From: Chlamydoabsidia padenii
Taxonomy: Eukaryota; Mucoromycota; Mucoromycetes; Mucorales; Cunninghamellaceae
DNA: 64,000 nucleotides
Assembly (NCBI GenBank): GCA_025330725.1
Contig: JAIWND010000011.1
Span: forward strand, 1-64,000
Direction of reading: 5' to 3'
Shown here: one piece after another, positions 24,070 through 34,226 of the stretch
Layout of the letters: every line of letters begins with the position of its first letter
How positions within the stretch are numbered: the first letter of the stretch is position 1
The notes under the pieces: model-generated
The model's input: only the letters and a program-made list of their open reading frames with translations
Told to the model about the DNA's origin: nothing
Databases searched by the model: none
Made by a program: the position numbers and the translations under genes

Positions 24070-24087
24070 GGTTTGGTAGTCTCACCA
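24070..24087 (-). promoter_or_regulatory. primer-binding site of the gypsy element
   Basis: On the element strand the LTR end is followed with no spacer by TGGTGAGACTACCAAAC. TGG is the complement of the universal tRNA CCA end, so a tRNA ending GTAGTCTCACCA is the expected primer. I could not assign the tRNA. No matching self-priming sequence is present in the LTR. Confidence 0.7.
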
Positions 24088-24222
24088 TGTAATGTTTAGG
24101 TTTTAAAGACGGAGACGGAGCGGAGTCCAAATAAGAGATGAGATATGAGTGAGAAGAAAAGATAATGTTTATTGATATAACAAAGGATAAATATATATAG
24201 AGAAAGAGCGGAGTATATGACA
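24088..24222 (-). repeat. 5' LTR of the gypsy element
   Basis: 135 bp, identical to the 3' LTR. It should carry the promoter. The primer-binding site begins at the very next base. Confidence 0.95.
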
Positions 24223-24226
24223 GCAC

Positions 24227-24474
24227 TAATCGGGTTTTGAATCTACATCATCTACTAACTTGTTTGCATGATTCTCCCTCTTATTATGATTGGTCTGCGC
24301 GCCATTTCCATTACATACATACATACCCCGCAAAACAAAGACATTCTATGCATACATATAATAAAAAAAGGGAGGTAAAAGGGTTATATCTTTATTGGTG
24401 ATACACTACAAAAGAAGGATACAAGCTATACTATACTACCATCGAGGCGTCGTTGTTGTTATTGTTGTTGTTTT
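24227..24474. other. short spacer after the gypsy insertion
   Basis: This is the 3' flank of the RlpA-like gene, into which side the retrotransposon inserted (about 250 nt from the stop codon). It contains only short repeats (ACATACATACATAC and a GTT repeat). Confidence 0.5.
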
Positions 24475-25317
24475 TTAATCCCAAGACCAAGTGATGGGTA
24501 CTCGGCCAGCGGCAAGGTCAGCAATCTTCATGAAGGCAGCAGGTGACAGATCTAGGAAAGAAGAAGAAAAAAAAAAAGGGTGAGTTTGCAAGACATTTGA
24601 CTCGATCTTATCACTTACCGAGACTACCCTTCAAACAAGGAGGACAAGTATCAACCTGAAAAAGAAAAGACATGAATGAGTACAAGAAGAGCGAGCGAGA
24701 GAGAACAAGTCCAACTTACGATTTTGACACGGACAGTTCCCTTGGGTCCCTTCACCTTGGCGTATCGACCACAGTTGGGGTTCTTGTTAGGGTTAGGCAC
24801 CACACCCATTTGAGGAGCATTCTATATATATATATATATAAAGATAAGTTGCTATGTTTTTTTTTATCAAGTAGATAAAGCTTACCAAAGCAGCAATCAT
24901 ATCGTGGTCAGTGTTGGTTTTACCACTATGGTAAAAAAGTCGAGGTTAAAAATAAACTTTTTTTTTTTTTCATGATCCGCCAACTTACCAAGAGCCCATA
25001 CCGGCATTGTAGTAAGTACCATCACCTTTGAAAGTACCACCACTGCTACCATGTTTCTTCTTGGGGCTGGATTTCTTGGATTTCTTCTTTTTGGATTTGG
25101 GTTTCGTCTTCTTGTGGTGGTGAGATTTGCTGTGGTGAGATTTCTTTTTTCCACGAGCGACAAGATCACGAGTGGTAAGAGGCATTGAAACGTCTGCTCC
25201 TAAATCCACCCAACGTTGTTCCAAGGTGTTTTCAATGACGGGTGCAAAGTCGGCCACTTGAACCAACATGGACACAGCGGCGGCGGCAAGCATCAAACAA
25301 GAAGTGCGCATCAACAT
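24475..25317 (-). CDS. secreted RlpA-like / barwin-expansin-like double-psi beta-barrel protein
   Basis: Five exons (24989-25317, 24886-24925, 24720-24821, 24619-24655, 24475-24551) give 194 residues. The N-terminus MLMRTSCLMLAAAAVSMLV is a signal peptide. A long lysine/histidine/serine-rich linker follows (about 55-95), which may hold the protein on the acidic cell wall. The C-terminal domain is a double-psi beta-barrel: GTFKGDGTYYNAGMGSCG, NPNCGRYAKVKGPKGTV, VKIVDTCPPC and GSLDLSPAAFMKIADL. The aspartate in VDTC and the cysteines are typical of RlpA-like and barwin-like proteins. These act on or bind wall polysaccharide, but fungal members often have no proven activity. The upstream frame is open to 25512, but the ATG at 25317 (or the one two codons on) gives the signal peptide and is preferred. 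A GCGGGGTTTAAA motif lies about 175 nt upstream on the sense strand. Confidence 0.9.
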
Positions 25318-25786
25318 GATTGTAAATAAGTTAGATTGTCGTCGGAATGTGTAAAGAATGGGAGGGGGTAAAAAAAAAAAAAAGACAAGTAATGGGGTCC
25401 ACAAAGGATGAGAGGAAAGTGAGGAAGAAGAAAGAGAGTTGAAAAAAAAGGAACCTCTTTTTTCTTCATTATATTGGTCAATTTCCCGATTTAAACCCCG
25501 CTGGGATGACAAGAAAGGGCGGGTGGCTGTAATGTTAAATATAGTAATGTTCAGATAATTGCTTCTTGATTAAAACCAACCTCCCTTTTAACCCAACCCC
25601 CTTACAGAAGAAAAAGGTAAGAACCAATTTACAACCGATGAGAGTGGCGGGTATTGAAGCCCTTGTTTGTTTCGATTGTCATTTCTTGTGTACAAAAAGG
25701 TGGTACCAAGCTGTTAATTGTCGGTAACATATAATGATCAAAAAAAAACATTGATTTTATTAAATGCAAAATGATTCTGTAAATAT

Positions 25787-26780
25787 CTAATCTACTACAT
25801 CCAGATTGTGCAGCTGCCTGCCTACAAGATAAGCATCATCTTTTACTATCCGCATCCAGAGACTAACCAATTTCATCATCATGATAACGACACCACAGGC
25901 AGCAGCCAGACAGAGCATGAGTGGGTAAACATAACTGAATACCATCACCTTGGTCGAGGCATCATGTATACCTACAAGGAATGTTTTAAAAAGAAACAAT
26001 CAGAATCACCTTTTCAAACGACTCTCCCTACCTCCTTACCTATTAGTTGCATCATCACCCAAGCTAATCCACCAGGTACAGTAATTGCACCACAAAGAAC
26101 AAGTAACCAAGGCCCAACTGTTGTCCGAGTCCAATGATCCAAACCATCTCTTCTCTGTTGCCATGGAGACATGTTGCCATGCATGATGCCAAGAGTCACC
26201 ACTCCAAGTGTCCAATCTCCTGTCAGATCCCACTGATGATTAGATTGAATGGGTATCAAAATATAGAGATCAACAGCAATGCCAACAAGCAAAGGAGTCA
26301 CGCACCCGATCGTCAGAATCATATAAATCACCTTGCAGGCCTATAAAAAAACATGTGGATAAAAGGTTTATTTCTTGTGTGCCAGCGGGGTTTTTTGCAT
26401 CATTCCCTTTTTTCTACTATTACTTACAGCCAATGTCTTTTGTTGCACACACGGCAAGAGTCCATCAGGTCGGTCCTTAACGTACCGCATTCCCATCATA
26501 AAAAGGACAGAGAGTACGATCACACTCGTGCCCACTACAAAAGCATAGAGATCGTTGATACTGCTGGGTGCGAGGAGTGTGTCAATGAGAGACCGTCCTA
26601 AAAGTACTATATAAGGATGACCACCCGAGTGAGTTCCAGATCCAATATGATCATCATTATTATCAAATTTTACCTGGAGCCATAGTCAGGGAACATGCCA
26701 AGGTAGACACAGAGACCCACAACAAGATCAGGAACAAGGCCATCTAACAAAAAAAGAGTAGTAATAATGAGTTCATTTTC

Positions 26781-26824
<44 letters not shown>

Positions 26825-29800
26825 TATGAGTGTTACCCTGGCTTTAAAATGAGGAGGTATATACACTACGTCTGTTGCACCTTGTTCTTCGCCCATCGTC
26901 GCCGAGGTAGGATCTAAAGGTAGTAATGTCGCAGGATCCACAGGTACAATTTGTCGAGTCTTGATATCATTCCGTTCAGGTACACGCACCCATTGTCCAT
27001 CATGTTCGAAGGGTAGGGTGGATTGTAAACCATAAGCCTTTGATGTATGACCTTGTTGAGAATCACCAAACATGAATGAAGAGAGTCCAAGTTGATAAGA
27101 TACTGCCTGCCACCAGAGAAGCATCGCCTGTTTGAAGACATCACGAGGTTTGATGTAGAGTGCCAAAATAGGTAATATAAACTGTGCGGCCAAAACGCCA
27201 ATAGCCAATGTAGACAAAGGTACACTAAACATGAAAAAAATGTCAGTCCTCCACATTTGTATCATTCTTATATATATATATATATATATGTATATACCTA
27301 AATAACCATTTCAGAGGACGTATATCAGCATATTGACTTGTTATCCATACCACCGTTCCTAATCCTAAGCCAATGATGGTCAAATAAGCCAACGCGGCAC
27401 CACCTAGATCACAAATCAATATCCACAGAGGCTGTTCCATGATATCTTGTAAAGCATAATGTCGATATTGGTGACAAAGAAACGGCATCACCCCCGGTCG
27501 GACAATGTGAGAGCACAGATCAATCAATGTCCCCCATTGAGATAAAAAGCACTGACCCACCACCCAGTAAAACAAGGCGCTATAGAGAGGGTGTGATGAT
27601 GCCCATCCAGTAGATGTGTGCCAAGACCACGTTGCCATGTACACAAGGGCACCACAAAACACAGGAAGCGCGCATCGTTCCATGACCACAAAAAAGAGGA
27701 TTTTAAAAAAGAGACATTGCTGTCGGATGATCGAGTTTGGCTTGCGATACCACCCATTGCTGCATTGTCGATCATATTGTGCCCACGCCAATAAGAAGAT
27801 GATATAGCCAACCAGGATACACATGCCACGATCCAAGACTGATGTTCCCACCGCGAATTGGTGCCAGCGGGCAAGAGTCCATTCGATCATGATGTACAGT
27901 CGTTCCCCTACCAGCGAATACAGATGATTCGTGTTGATTGACGGTACTTGTTGGCTACTTGTTAATGATTCCCGTTGCATCAAAGATGCTAGTGTGTTGT
28001 TGTTGTTGTTGTTGCCAGAGTGTATGTTTTCAGGTACACATAAGCGGACAAGAGTGGTTACGAATGATGTCGGTAAGCAATGGTCGAGAATATAATCTAC
28101 TACCGGATCAGTCAGCGCGCGTAAGGTATCCATGGTTTTCCCAGTAAATCCAATAGGGCGAACCTAAACCATATAATAATAAAGTTAGGAAGGGGGGAAT
28201 AGTTATGCTTATTTACTTACCAAGATAATCCAACGACCCAGAGTATAAGGAAGCCAAACCGCCACACCTAAACTCAAGCTGATGATGATAAACACCAAGA
28301 TAGAGTTTTGAAGCAGCATCCATGGACTACCTTGCATACCGATTGTTTCAAATACGCCATCGATATCGTTACCGAGATGGAATATTCCTTCGTCATCATC
28401 GTCGTCGTCATCCAGATTATTGTCGTTCAGTGCCGCCAATGCATGAGCTCCATCGGTATCGGCATTGTCATTGTTGTTACAAGGATTGGTATCTTTATTG
28501 AGAGTATTGTCGATATGATCTTTTTGAGTGATTGCCAATGAAGGTGTCAAAGACCAGCTAAGAATTCCATTACAAGAGTCACTGTTGTCGCTGTTACCGC
28601 ATTTGTCCACGAGTGAGCCTGATCGGCCACCTTTTTGTTGAGGATTGGATGGTTTGCTGTGATCGAAAAGTTCGCATTGTCGGAGTTTAGTTTCCACCTT
28701 TACGGCGGATGCATGCTGGGTGCCTGAAATGATGCTTGATGGACTATCCGTTGTAACTAGGAAAAAAAAAAAAGTTAGTTAGTTTTATCCCGTAAAACTT
28801 TAAATACATAATTGCCCTTACCGATCGTCGATGCGGGTATTAAGGTTGGTATAGGCGGTGACGATCCCAGATTATCACGCTTGAGGTATGTGTTATTGCT
28901 GGACTTTTGGAGATCATCCCAGGAATATCGTTTACAGGCATTTTTCGGATCTTGAATCATAATACTGTGCATCATATCTTGGACTTGAGCTTCATCTTCT
29001 TCTTCATTGCCGAGTTGATAAGAGTCATTGTTCAACAATTCGTCACCATCAGACTCGTCTTGCTGATGAGCGTGTCCAGAATGAGGTTGCCGATCATTTT
29101 GTTGTTGTTGCTTGTCCAATTCAAGCTGCAAATCCCGTTGTAAATCTTCTAATTGTCTTTTGGGATCCTTCTTGTCGTCGGTTGCTGTGTTGCTAATCTT
29201 ATCGAACGCCATTATCAAAACATTCATCGCCACCTGTTGTTGAGCCAAAGTCGATAATGTGTCTTGCTGTTCCAAAGTGTCTTCAGGATCTTGATCAAGT
29301 TGTTCTTCTTCAGTGACCATTGGCGTATTCTGTGCCACCCATTCCTTGAAAATGTACATGGTTGCCACCACAAGAATAACCACCAGTGTGATAACTTGGC
29401 CATTGAAGCAATCCACCAGGAATTCCCTAAATAAAGGGGGAGGGGGGGCAGTAAGTATCAATCATGAAGCAGGATTCATTTTCCTTTTTTGTCATTATTA
29501 TTATTTGTTCTTACCAAAGTCCATAATTATATGAATGTTCCAAAAAGGAGTGTGATGTTTCACCACTAAAAGGATCGCCACCGTGGATGTTGTCACTATT
29601 TGTCCCAAAGTAAACCCGCCAGGACCACAAGGTCATATAAGGCAATAACACCAACCATACGATAGTAACGATCAGGGCACGCAACCCCGTCTTCAAGATA
29701 GTTCCACATCGTGCTATGCATTGACCAGTGAGAAGGTAAAGAGGTATATGTGTTGGCATATCTTGTCGGTATATTGGCGTAAATAGGAATGGATGTTCGC

Positions 29801-30287
29801 ATAGTTCGCAGTATCTACATAATAAAACCTAGGTAAATACGAGACGTGTAAGGGACTCGTTGCTGTTTACTTACTTTTTCCTACTATGAGATAACCATTT
29901 CAATAGACTTAAGACCCAGTGGAAAAGAGAGGAGAGAAGGAGAAGTTGCAAGTAGAGCCCCGCAATAGTAAAGAGAAGAAATGTTAGTAGAATATAAGCA
30001 GGGTAGGGACATTGTTGTAGAATGAACCCCGTAATTTGGTATTTTTCGATTAACAAGGGAGTACAGCTATTTTCTCCTTACCAGTCCTGATGTACAAAGC
30101 GAATGCTACCAGAGCACTTGCAAGGGTGGTATAATGGATTCTGGACTGTTGATTCACATCGACACACTCGACAGATTTCTATTAAAACACACACAAAAAA
30201 AAGAGAGAAGCAATTAGTTCGTAAGTCAACCTTCATAGTCATGGGAAACTGTTTCATGCTTATGCAGTTACCTTGATCTTCTTCCAT
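25787..30287 (-). CDS. SSM4/DOA10: Doa10/MARCH6-type RING-CH E3 ubiquitin ligase of the ER membrane
   Basis: About a dozen exons encode roughly 1,190 residues, between human MARCH6 and yeast Doa10 in length. Exon 1 is only 16 nt (30272-30287, MEEDQ). Exons 2-4 build the RING-CH finger: [20 protein letters not shown], then [11 protein letters not shown], then [15 protein letters not shown], giving C4HC3 ligands. Many hydrophobic segments follow, interrupted by acidic, low-complexity loops (an aspartate run near 28400, Gln-rich stretches near 29110). A central block with [14 protein letters not shown] and a following RPGV resembles the conserved TD region of Doa10. It ubiquitinates misfolded and short-lived ER and membrane proteins with Ubc6/Ubc7-type E2s. 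The finger is complete. The exact junctions of the downstream exons are less certain than the finger. One intron (near 26785-26823) holds a 39-nt homopolymer. A GCGGGATTTGAA motif lies about 125 nt upstream on the sense strand. Confidence 0.92.
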
Positions 30288-31171
30288 GGCAAGACAGTAA
30301 TGGTCAAGTCAAAAAGAAGAATCAACAAAAAAAAAAAAAAAAAGTTTAAGTGAAAGAGAGGCGAACAAATAGCTTTCAAAATTGGTAGAACCACTTTACT
30401 CCTTTATTTTTCAAATCCCGCCACTCGATTTTTTCTTCTTTTACGATTTTTGTATTCTGTTGAACCTCCTTGAGCATACATACTCCTGAGAGGGCCTATT
30501 TGGTCGGTGTACTCCTTATTATAGCAATTAAGCATTTGGAATGGGGATTATCCTAAAAATAAAGCATTTCCCGATGAAACGAAACCAATTTAAGATGGAG
30601 CAAGGGAAAATTTGAGACAGGCGGGGAATCAAAATTCATGCGAAAGGTATCGGGTATTGAAATGGATAACCGTTTGATGAGCCTTTTTTTTTTTTTTTTT
30701 GTTCTTGATTACCAAACAGACCAAACTTACATGAACATACATATATCTATAGCATGACGAAATGAAAAAGAGTTGGTTTTCATCTTGGTTTGTACAATGG
30801 AAGTTCGCGTGAGATGTCAAACTTGTAGTAATGAAACACCAATCGTGCACAACACAACATTTTGTACTCTTATGTGTGTGCGTGGATCCCAAAAAACAAA
30901 AATGCAACGAGAGGGTGTTAAATAGAGTAACACAGAGTTATTAAGTGAACAAGTCGATTACTTTTTTTTTGGTGTAACCATCTGCCAAACATATAAAAAC
31001 TGAGCTTACCAATTCTGCTAAAACCCTCTTCCTCTTTTTCATTTCTTTTTCCTTTTCTTCCTCCCTCCCTCTCTCTCTTCGCTGGTTCGAAAAGTACCCC
31101 TACAGTAAAGACCATTTTTATACGAAAAAAAAATCAGCCCTCCATTATCCCACTACTTCTTTAGTCCCCAT
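30288..31171. other. bidirectional promoter region between Doa10 and the RhoGEF gene
   Basis: The two genes diverge from here. TTTTTCAAATCCCGCC at about 30408 faces Doa10, and GGCGGGGAATCAAAA lies at about 30619. A CT-rich stretch (about 31020-31080) precedes the plus-strand gene. No further gene is seen. Confidence 0.5.
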
Positions 31172-33101
31172 ATGTCACATTCTAATCAACATTTGCACGA
31201 GCAAACATCTTCGTTTGGAACACAAAGCACAGGTAGTGAAAGTTTTCCCTCCGACTATGCATCTTTCGTAAACGAACCTTTACCTCCTCTTCCCGGCCAA
31301 CCAGCAAAATTCCGTCATCCTTCAGGCACAAATCCTATTCATGACTTTGATGACGATGCACTAGCTATGATGGATGGTTTAAATTATGAGGATGTAGATG
31401 ATGGGTTGATTATCGGTAAGATCAAGTGTTCCACTCAAGGGGTGGAGAAATTTAACATGTTTTGCATTTATAGGAAATGAAATGGATCACAGGAAAAGAG
31501 AAGCATTTGTGAACCAACTCATTACCTCGGAACAAGCTTATTTGAAATCTTTGGATTTGGTGGTCAGCATATTTTTAACCCCCTTGAAAAAGGATTCGAA
31601 ACAGAGCTCATTCAACTTTCTCGGGACTCGAAAATTAGTATGCACGGAGCGGGAAATCAGATGGCTATTCGGTAATTTCGAAGCCATCGTCCAAATCCAC
31701 CATACCATCTTGTCCTCACTAGAACAACGGTAAAGGAGAAAAAAAAAAAAAAAGACCTCTTACAAAGAAAAAGCGATATAAGGAAGAACTCGCCGACTGA
31801 TAAAATCTTATTTTTTTGGGGTGAATGTCAATTAGTCTACGCATTTGGGGACCAGCTCAGATCATATCCGATATTTTCCAGTCCTGGGTAAAAAAAAAAA
31901 AAGTGTAGACAAAACTTTTTCTTTTTTCTTATCCTTTTTACTAACCGTCCTTCCCGTTTTGGATTTCTCAAGTTTCCCATGCTTGATGCCTATCATGCAT
32001 ATCTTAGTAATTACGATGTAGCCATGACAACATATGAGAGATTGACACAATATGCTCCTTTCAAGAAATTCATTGATGTAAGTTGGATAATGAAAAGGTT
32101 AAGGTTTTTAAACTTACTAGGAATAACTAACGCGCCCAATCAATTAATGATCTGCTTAGAATGCGCATAAAGATCGTGCTTTAAAAGGGGCAACTCTATT
32201 ATCTTTGCTTCAAATTCCAGCAGGATGCATTCATCGCTATGCAAAGTTAATTTCTGGTATTGCTGACACAACTTACATGACACACCATGATTATAATGGG
32301 TTACACCAATGTAAAAAGACCATCATTAGCCTCGCAAGCGGGATCCTTCCCAGGTAAATGCAACAACATATTTCAAACCCCGAATTCCTTCTTAATTTTT
32401 TCCTAATCTTCTCTCTTGTCTTTCATTTAGGGTGAATGATTGTGACAATGTGGATCAAGTACTTATGATACAACAAGCTTTGGTTGGTGCTCCTTTTGGT
32501 GTCAATGCTCAACGACGATTAATCCTACAAGGTCAATTAGCACGGGTGGTAATCAACTCCAGATCCATGGGAGAAGAACGCACCTATATTCTCTTCTCCG
32601 ATTTACTCGTTTTTGTTAGACCCAAGCAAGAAGGAACAAAAACAATGTTACAATACAAAGGACATATTGGACTTGAACAAGCCCGGGTTCGTGCTCTACC
32701 CAACGAAGCAGCAGCCGGTCAAGAATACTGTATCGAAATCGTCTCGTCATTCCAAGGTGTCGACAATCTCAACTCTACTTTTATGGGGGCTGCTACTACT
32801 CATATTCTGCATACTCACAACTTGGAAGAACAACAAACATGGATACGAAAACTGGATAAGGTGATTGCGAAACTGGATCGTGATGCAAGTAAAACTAAAG
32901 GTAATTAAAAGGATCACTTTCACACTCATCATCATCATTATCAAAACTAACCAAAATTAACTATTAGCCGAAGCAAATAAACGTAGGAATGATAGTAGAA
33001 CACCACCTCAATCTTTACATCGCACTGGAACCACCTCAAAACTATCATTAACAAGCTCTCATTCTCAATCAACCGCTGGAAGCGAACGACAAACTCTCTG
33101 A
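31172..33101 (+). CDS. small RhoGEF with DH and PH domains
   Basis: Seven exons (31172-31415, 31474-31729, 31836-31887, 31973-32077, 32160-32353, 32431-32900, 32968-33101) join in frame to 484 residues. The N-terminal 80 residues are low complexity with a PLPPLP stretch. The Dbl-homology fold follows: KREAFVNQLITSEQAYLKSL, LFGNFEAIVQIHHTIL, then MLDAYHAYLSNYDVAMTTYE, and a last helix with LLSLLQIPAGCIHRYAKLIS; this last replaces the classic LxxPxQRxxRYxxLL motif. The PH domain runs from about residue 310 to 437 (ILQGQLARV, ERTYILFSDLLVFVRPK, HNLEEQQTWIRKLDKVIA). Dbl-family proteins load Rho GTPases with GTP at the plasma membrane to direct polarity and wall growth. The target GTPase cannot be told. 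The tail is Ser/Thr-rich. All splice sites are canonical. Confidence 0.88.
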
Positions 33102-33456
33102 TGATGTGGCTACTGGTCTTTTTACTACTGTATTATAGCCCTCCCTCCCTCCCCCCCTGATTAGTATTATATCATCATACATGTTTTTATCTTACTTTAC
33201 TATACTACAACGTTATACCTATTACTTTTTATAATCATAGTTTTTGATCAAATACACATTATCCCCCTTTACATTTGCATATCATGCCTAAATCCTTTTT
33301 AACCTCATTTAATAAAAAAAAACACCCATATGTATACACTACATTGACAAATTTATCATGTTTGATTTTATTACATAAAAAAAAAAAAAAAAAAAAGGTA
33401 TCTATAACTAGAGGGAGAGATATACAGAAACAGTCATTACTTTTACTTGATATCAA

Positions 33457-33773
33457 TTATTCCGTATCAACCCATTCGCTTGCCATTGGTCCAAAGTAAG
33501 GCACTTCATATCGTTCCAACGATGCCCCGTCCAAATACGCTCGATACCTAATACATCAAAAGAAGACATTGGTTCGTTACTAACTCATTATAATCATCAT
33601 CCTACATTTTACTTACGATAGATAAAGAATGGATCCAATACCAACAAAGAATAACACCCATGAGAGGAAGTTTGATAGGAAGATAAGAATGAATTGCAAC
33701 GAGAGCAAGAATAAAAACAGGACAGATGACTATCAACAAGGGAAATCGTCAGTAAAGTGAGCCAATCGTTCCT

Positions 33774-33824
<51 letters not shown>

Positions 33825-34226
33825 TGCCAAGCATGAAAACGGACATAATCATTTTGTGTTTCCAGTACCAAGAAGAGTAGACCTAAGATAGCCCACATTA
33901 GTATACTATTCCCTCCCCCCCCTCCCGATTCATCTTTTTTTTTTCTACCTACCTGACAATGGGGGGAACAAGTAAGTAAGAGCCGCCTCCAGATCCACTC
34001 GTATAGGTAATGTTGTTTCATACTTGTTCACACGCAAAGTTGCACCACTTGATTCAGCAGAGAGCCCTTCTTCCAATAAAGATGAATCCAACATTCCACC
34101 GCCCACTTGATAAGGACTAGATGATGTTGGTGCTGGATTCGGGCCATGTGATAGTTTGGACTTGCCTTTTTTCTGTTGTCGTGTCCTATTGTCGTCTGGA
34201 GATGGTTTGTACGGCGAGAAATCCAT
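33457..34226 (-). CDS. UPF0132/DUF4870-like small membrane protein
   Basis: Four exons (33953-34226, 33824-33882, 33617-33729, 33457-33547) give 178 residues. The first 80 residues are polar. The membrane domain starts with LEAALTYLFPPLSG, then LLFLVLETQNDYVRFHAWQ, a long hydrophobic exon with two helices, and the closing RAYLDGASLERYEVPYFGP followed by MASEWVDTE. The segment ETxNDYVRFHAWQS and the last motif with a conserved W-V-D are characteristic of the UPF0132/DUF4870 (Tic20-like fold) group of small three-to-four-helix proteins. Biochemical function is unknown. Intron 2 holds a run of about 42 T on the plus strand (33778-33821). The ATG at 34226 opens the frame after an upstream stop. 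Confidence 0.85.

Larger units (their letters stand above)
19667..24226 (-). mobile_element. complete Ty3/gypsy LTR retrotransposon with target-site duplication
   Basis: The element runs from LTR to LTR (19671-24222) and is flanked by a 4-bp direct repeat, GCAC, at 19667-19670 and 24223-24226. The two 135-bp LTRs are identical base for base on inspection. They begin TGTCAT and end TTACA in element orientation. A single uninterrupted gag-pol frame lies between them. Identical LTRs, an open frame and a clean duplication all indicate a recent insertion that may still be mobile. The LTRs are short for this class. Confidence 0.95.
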
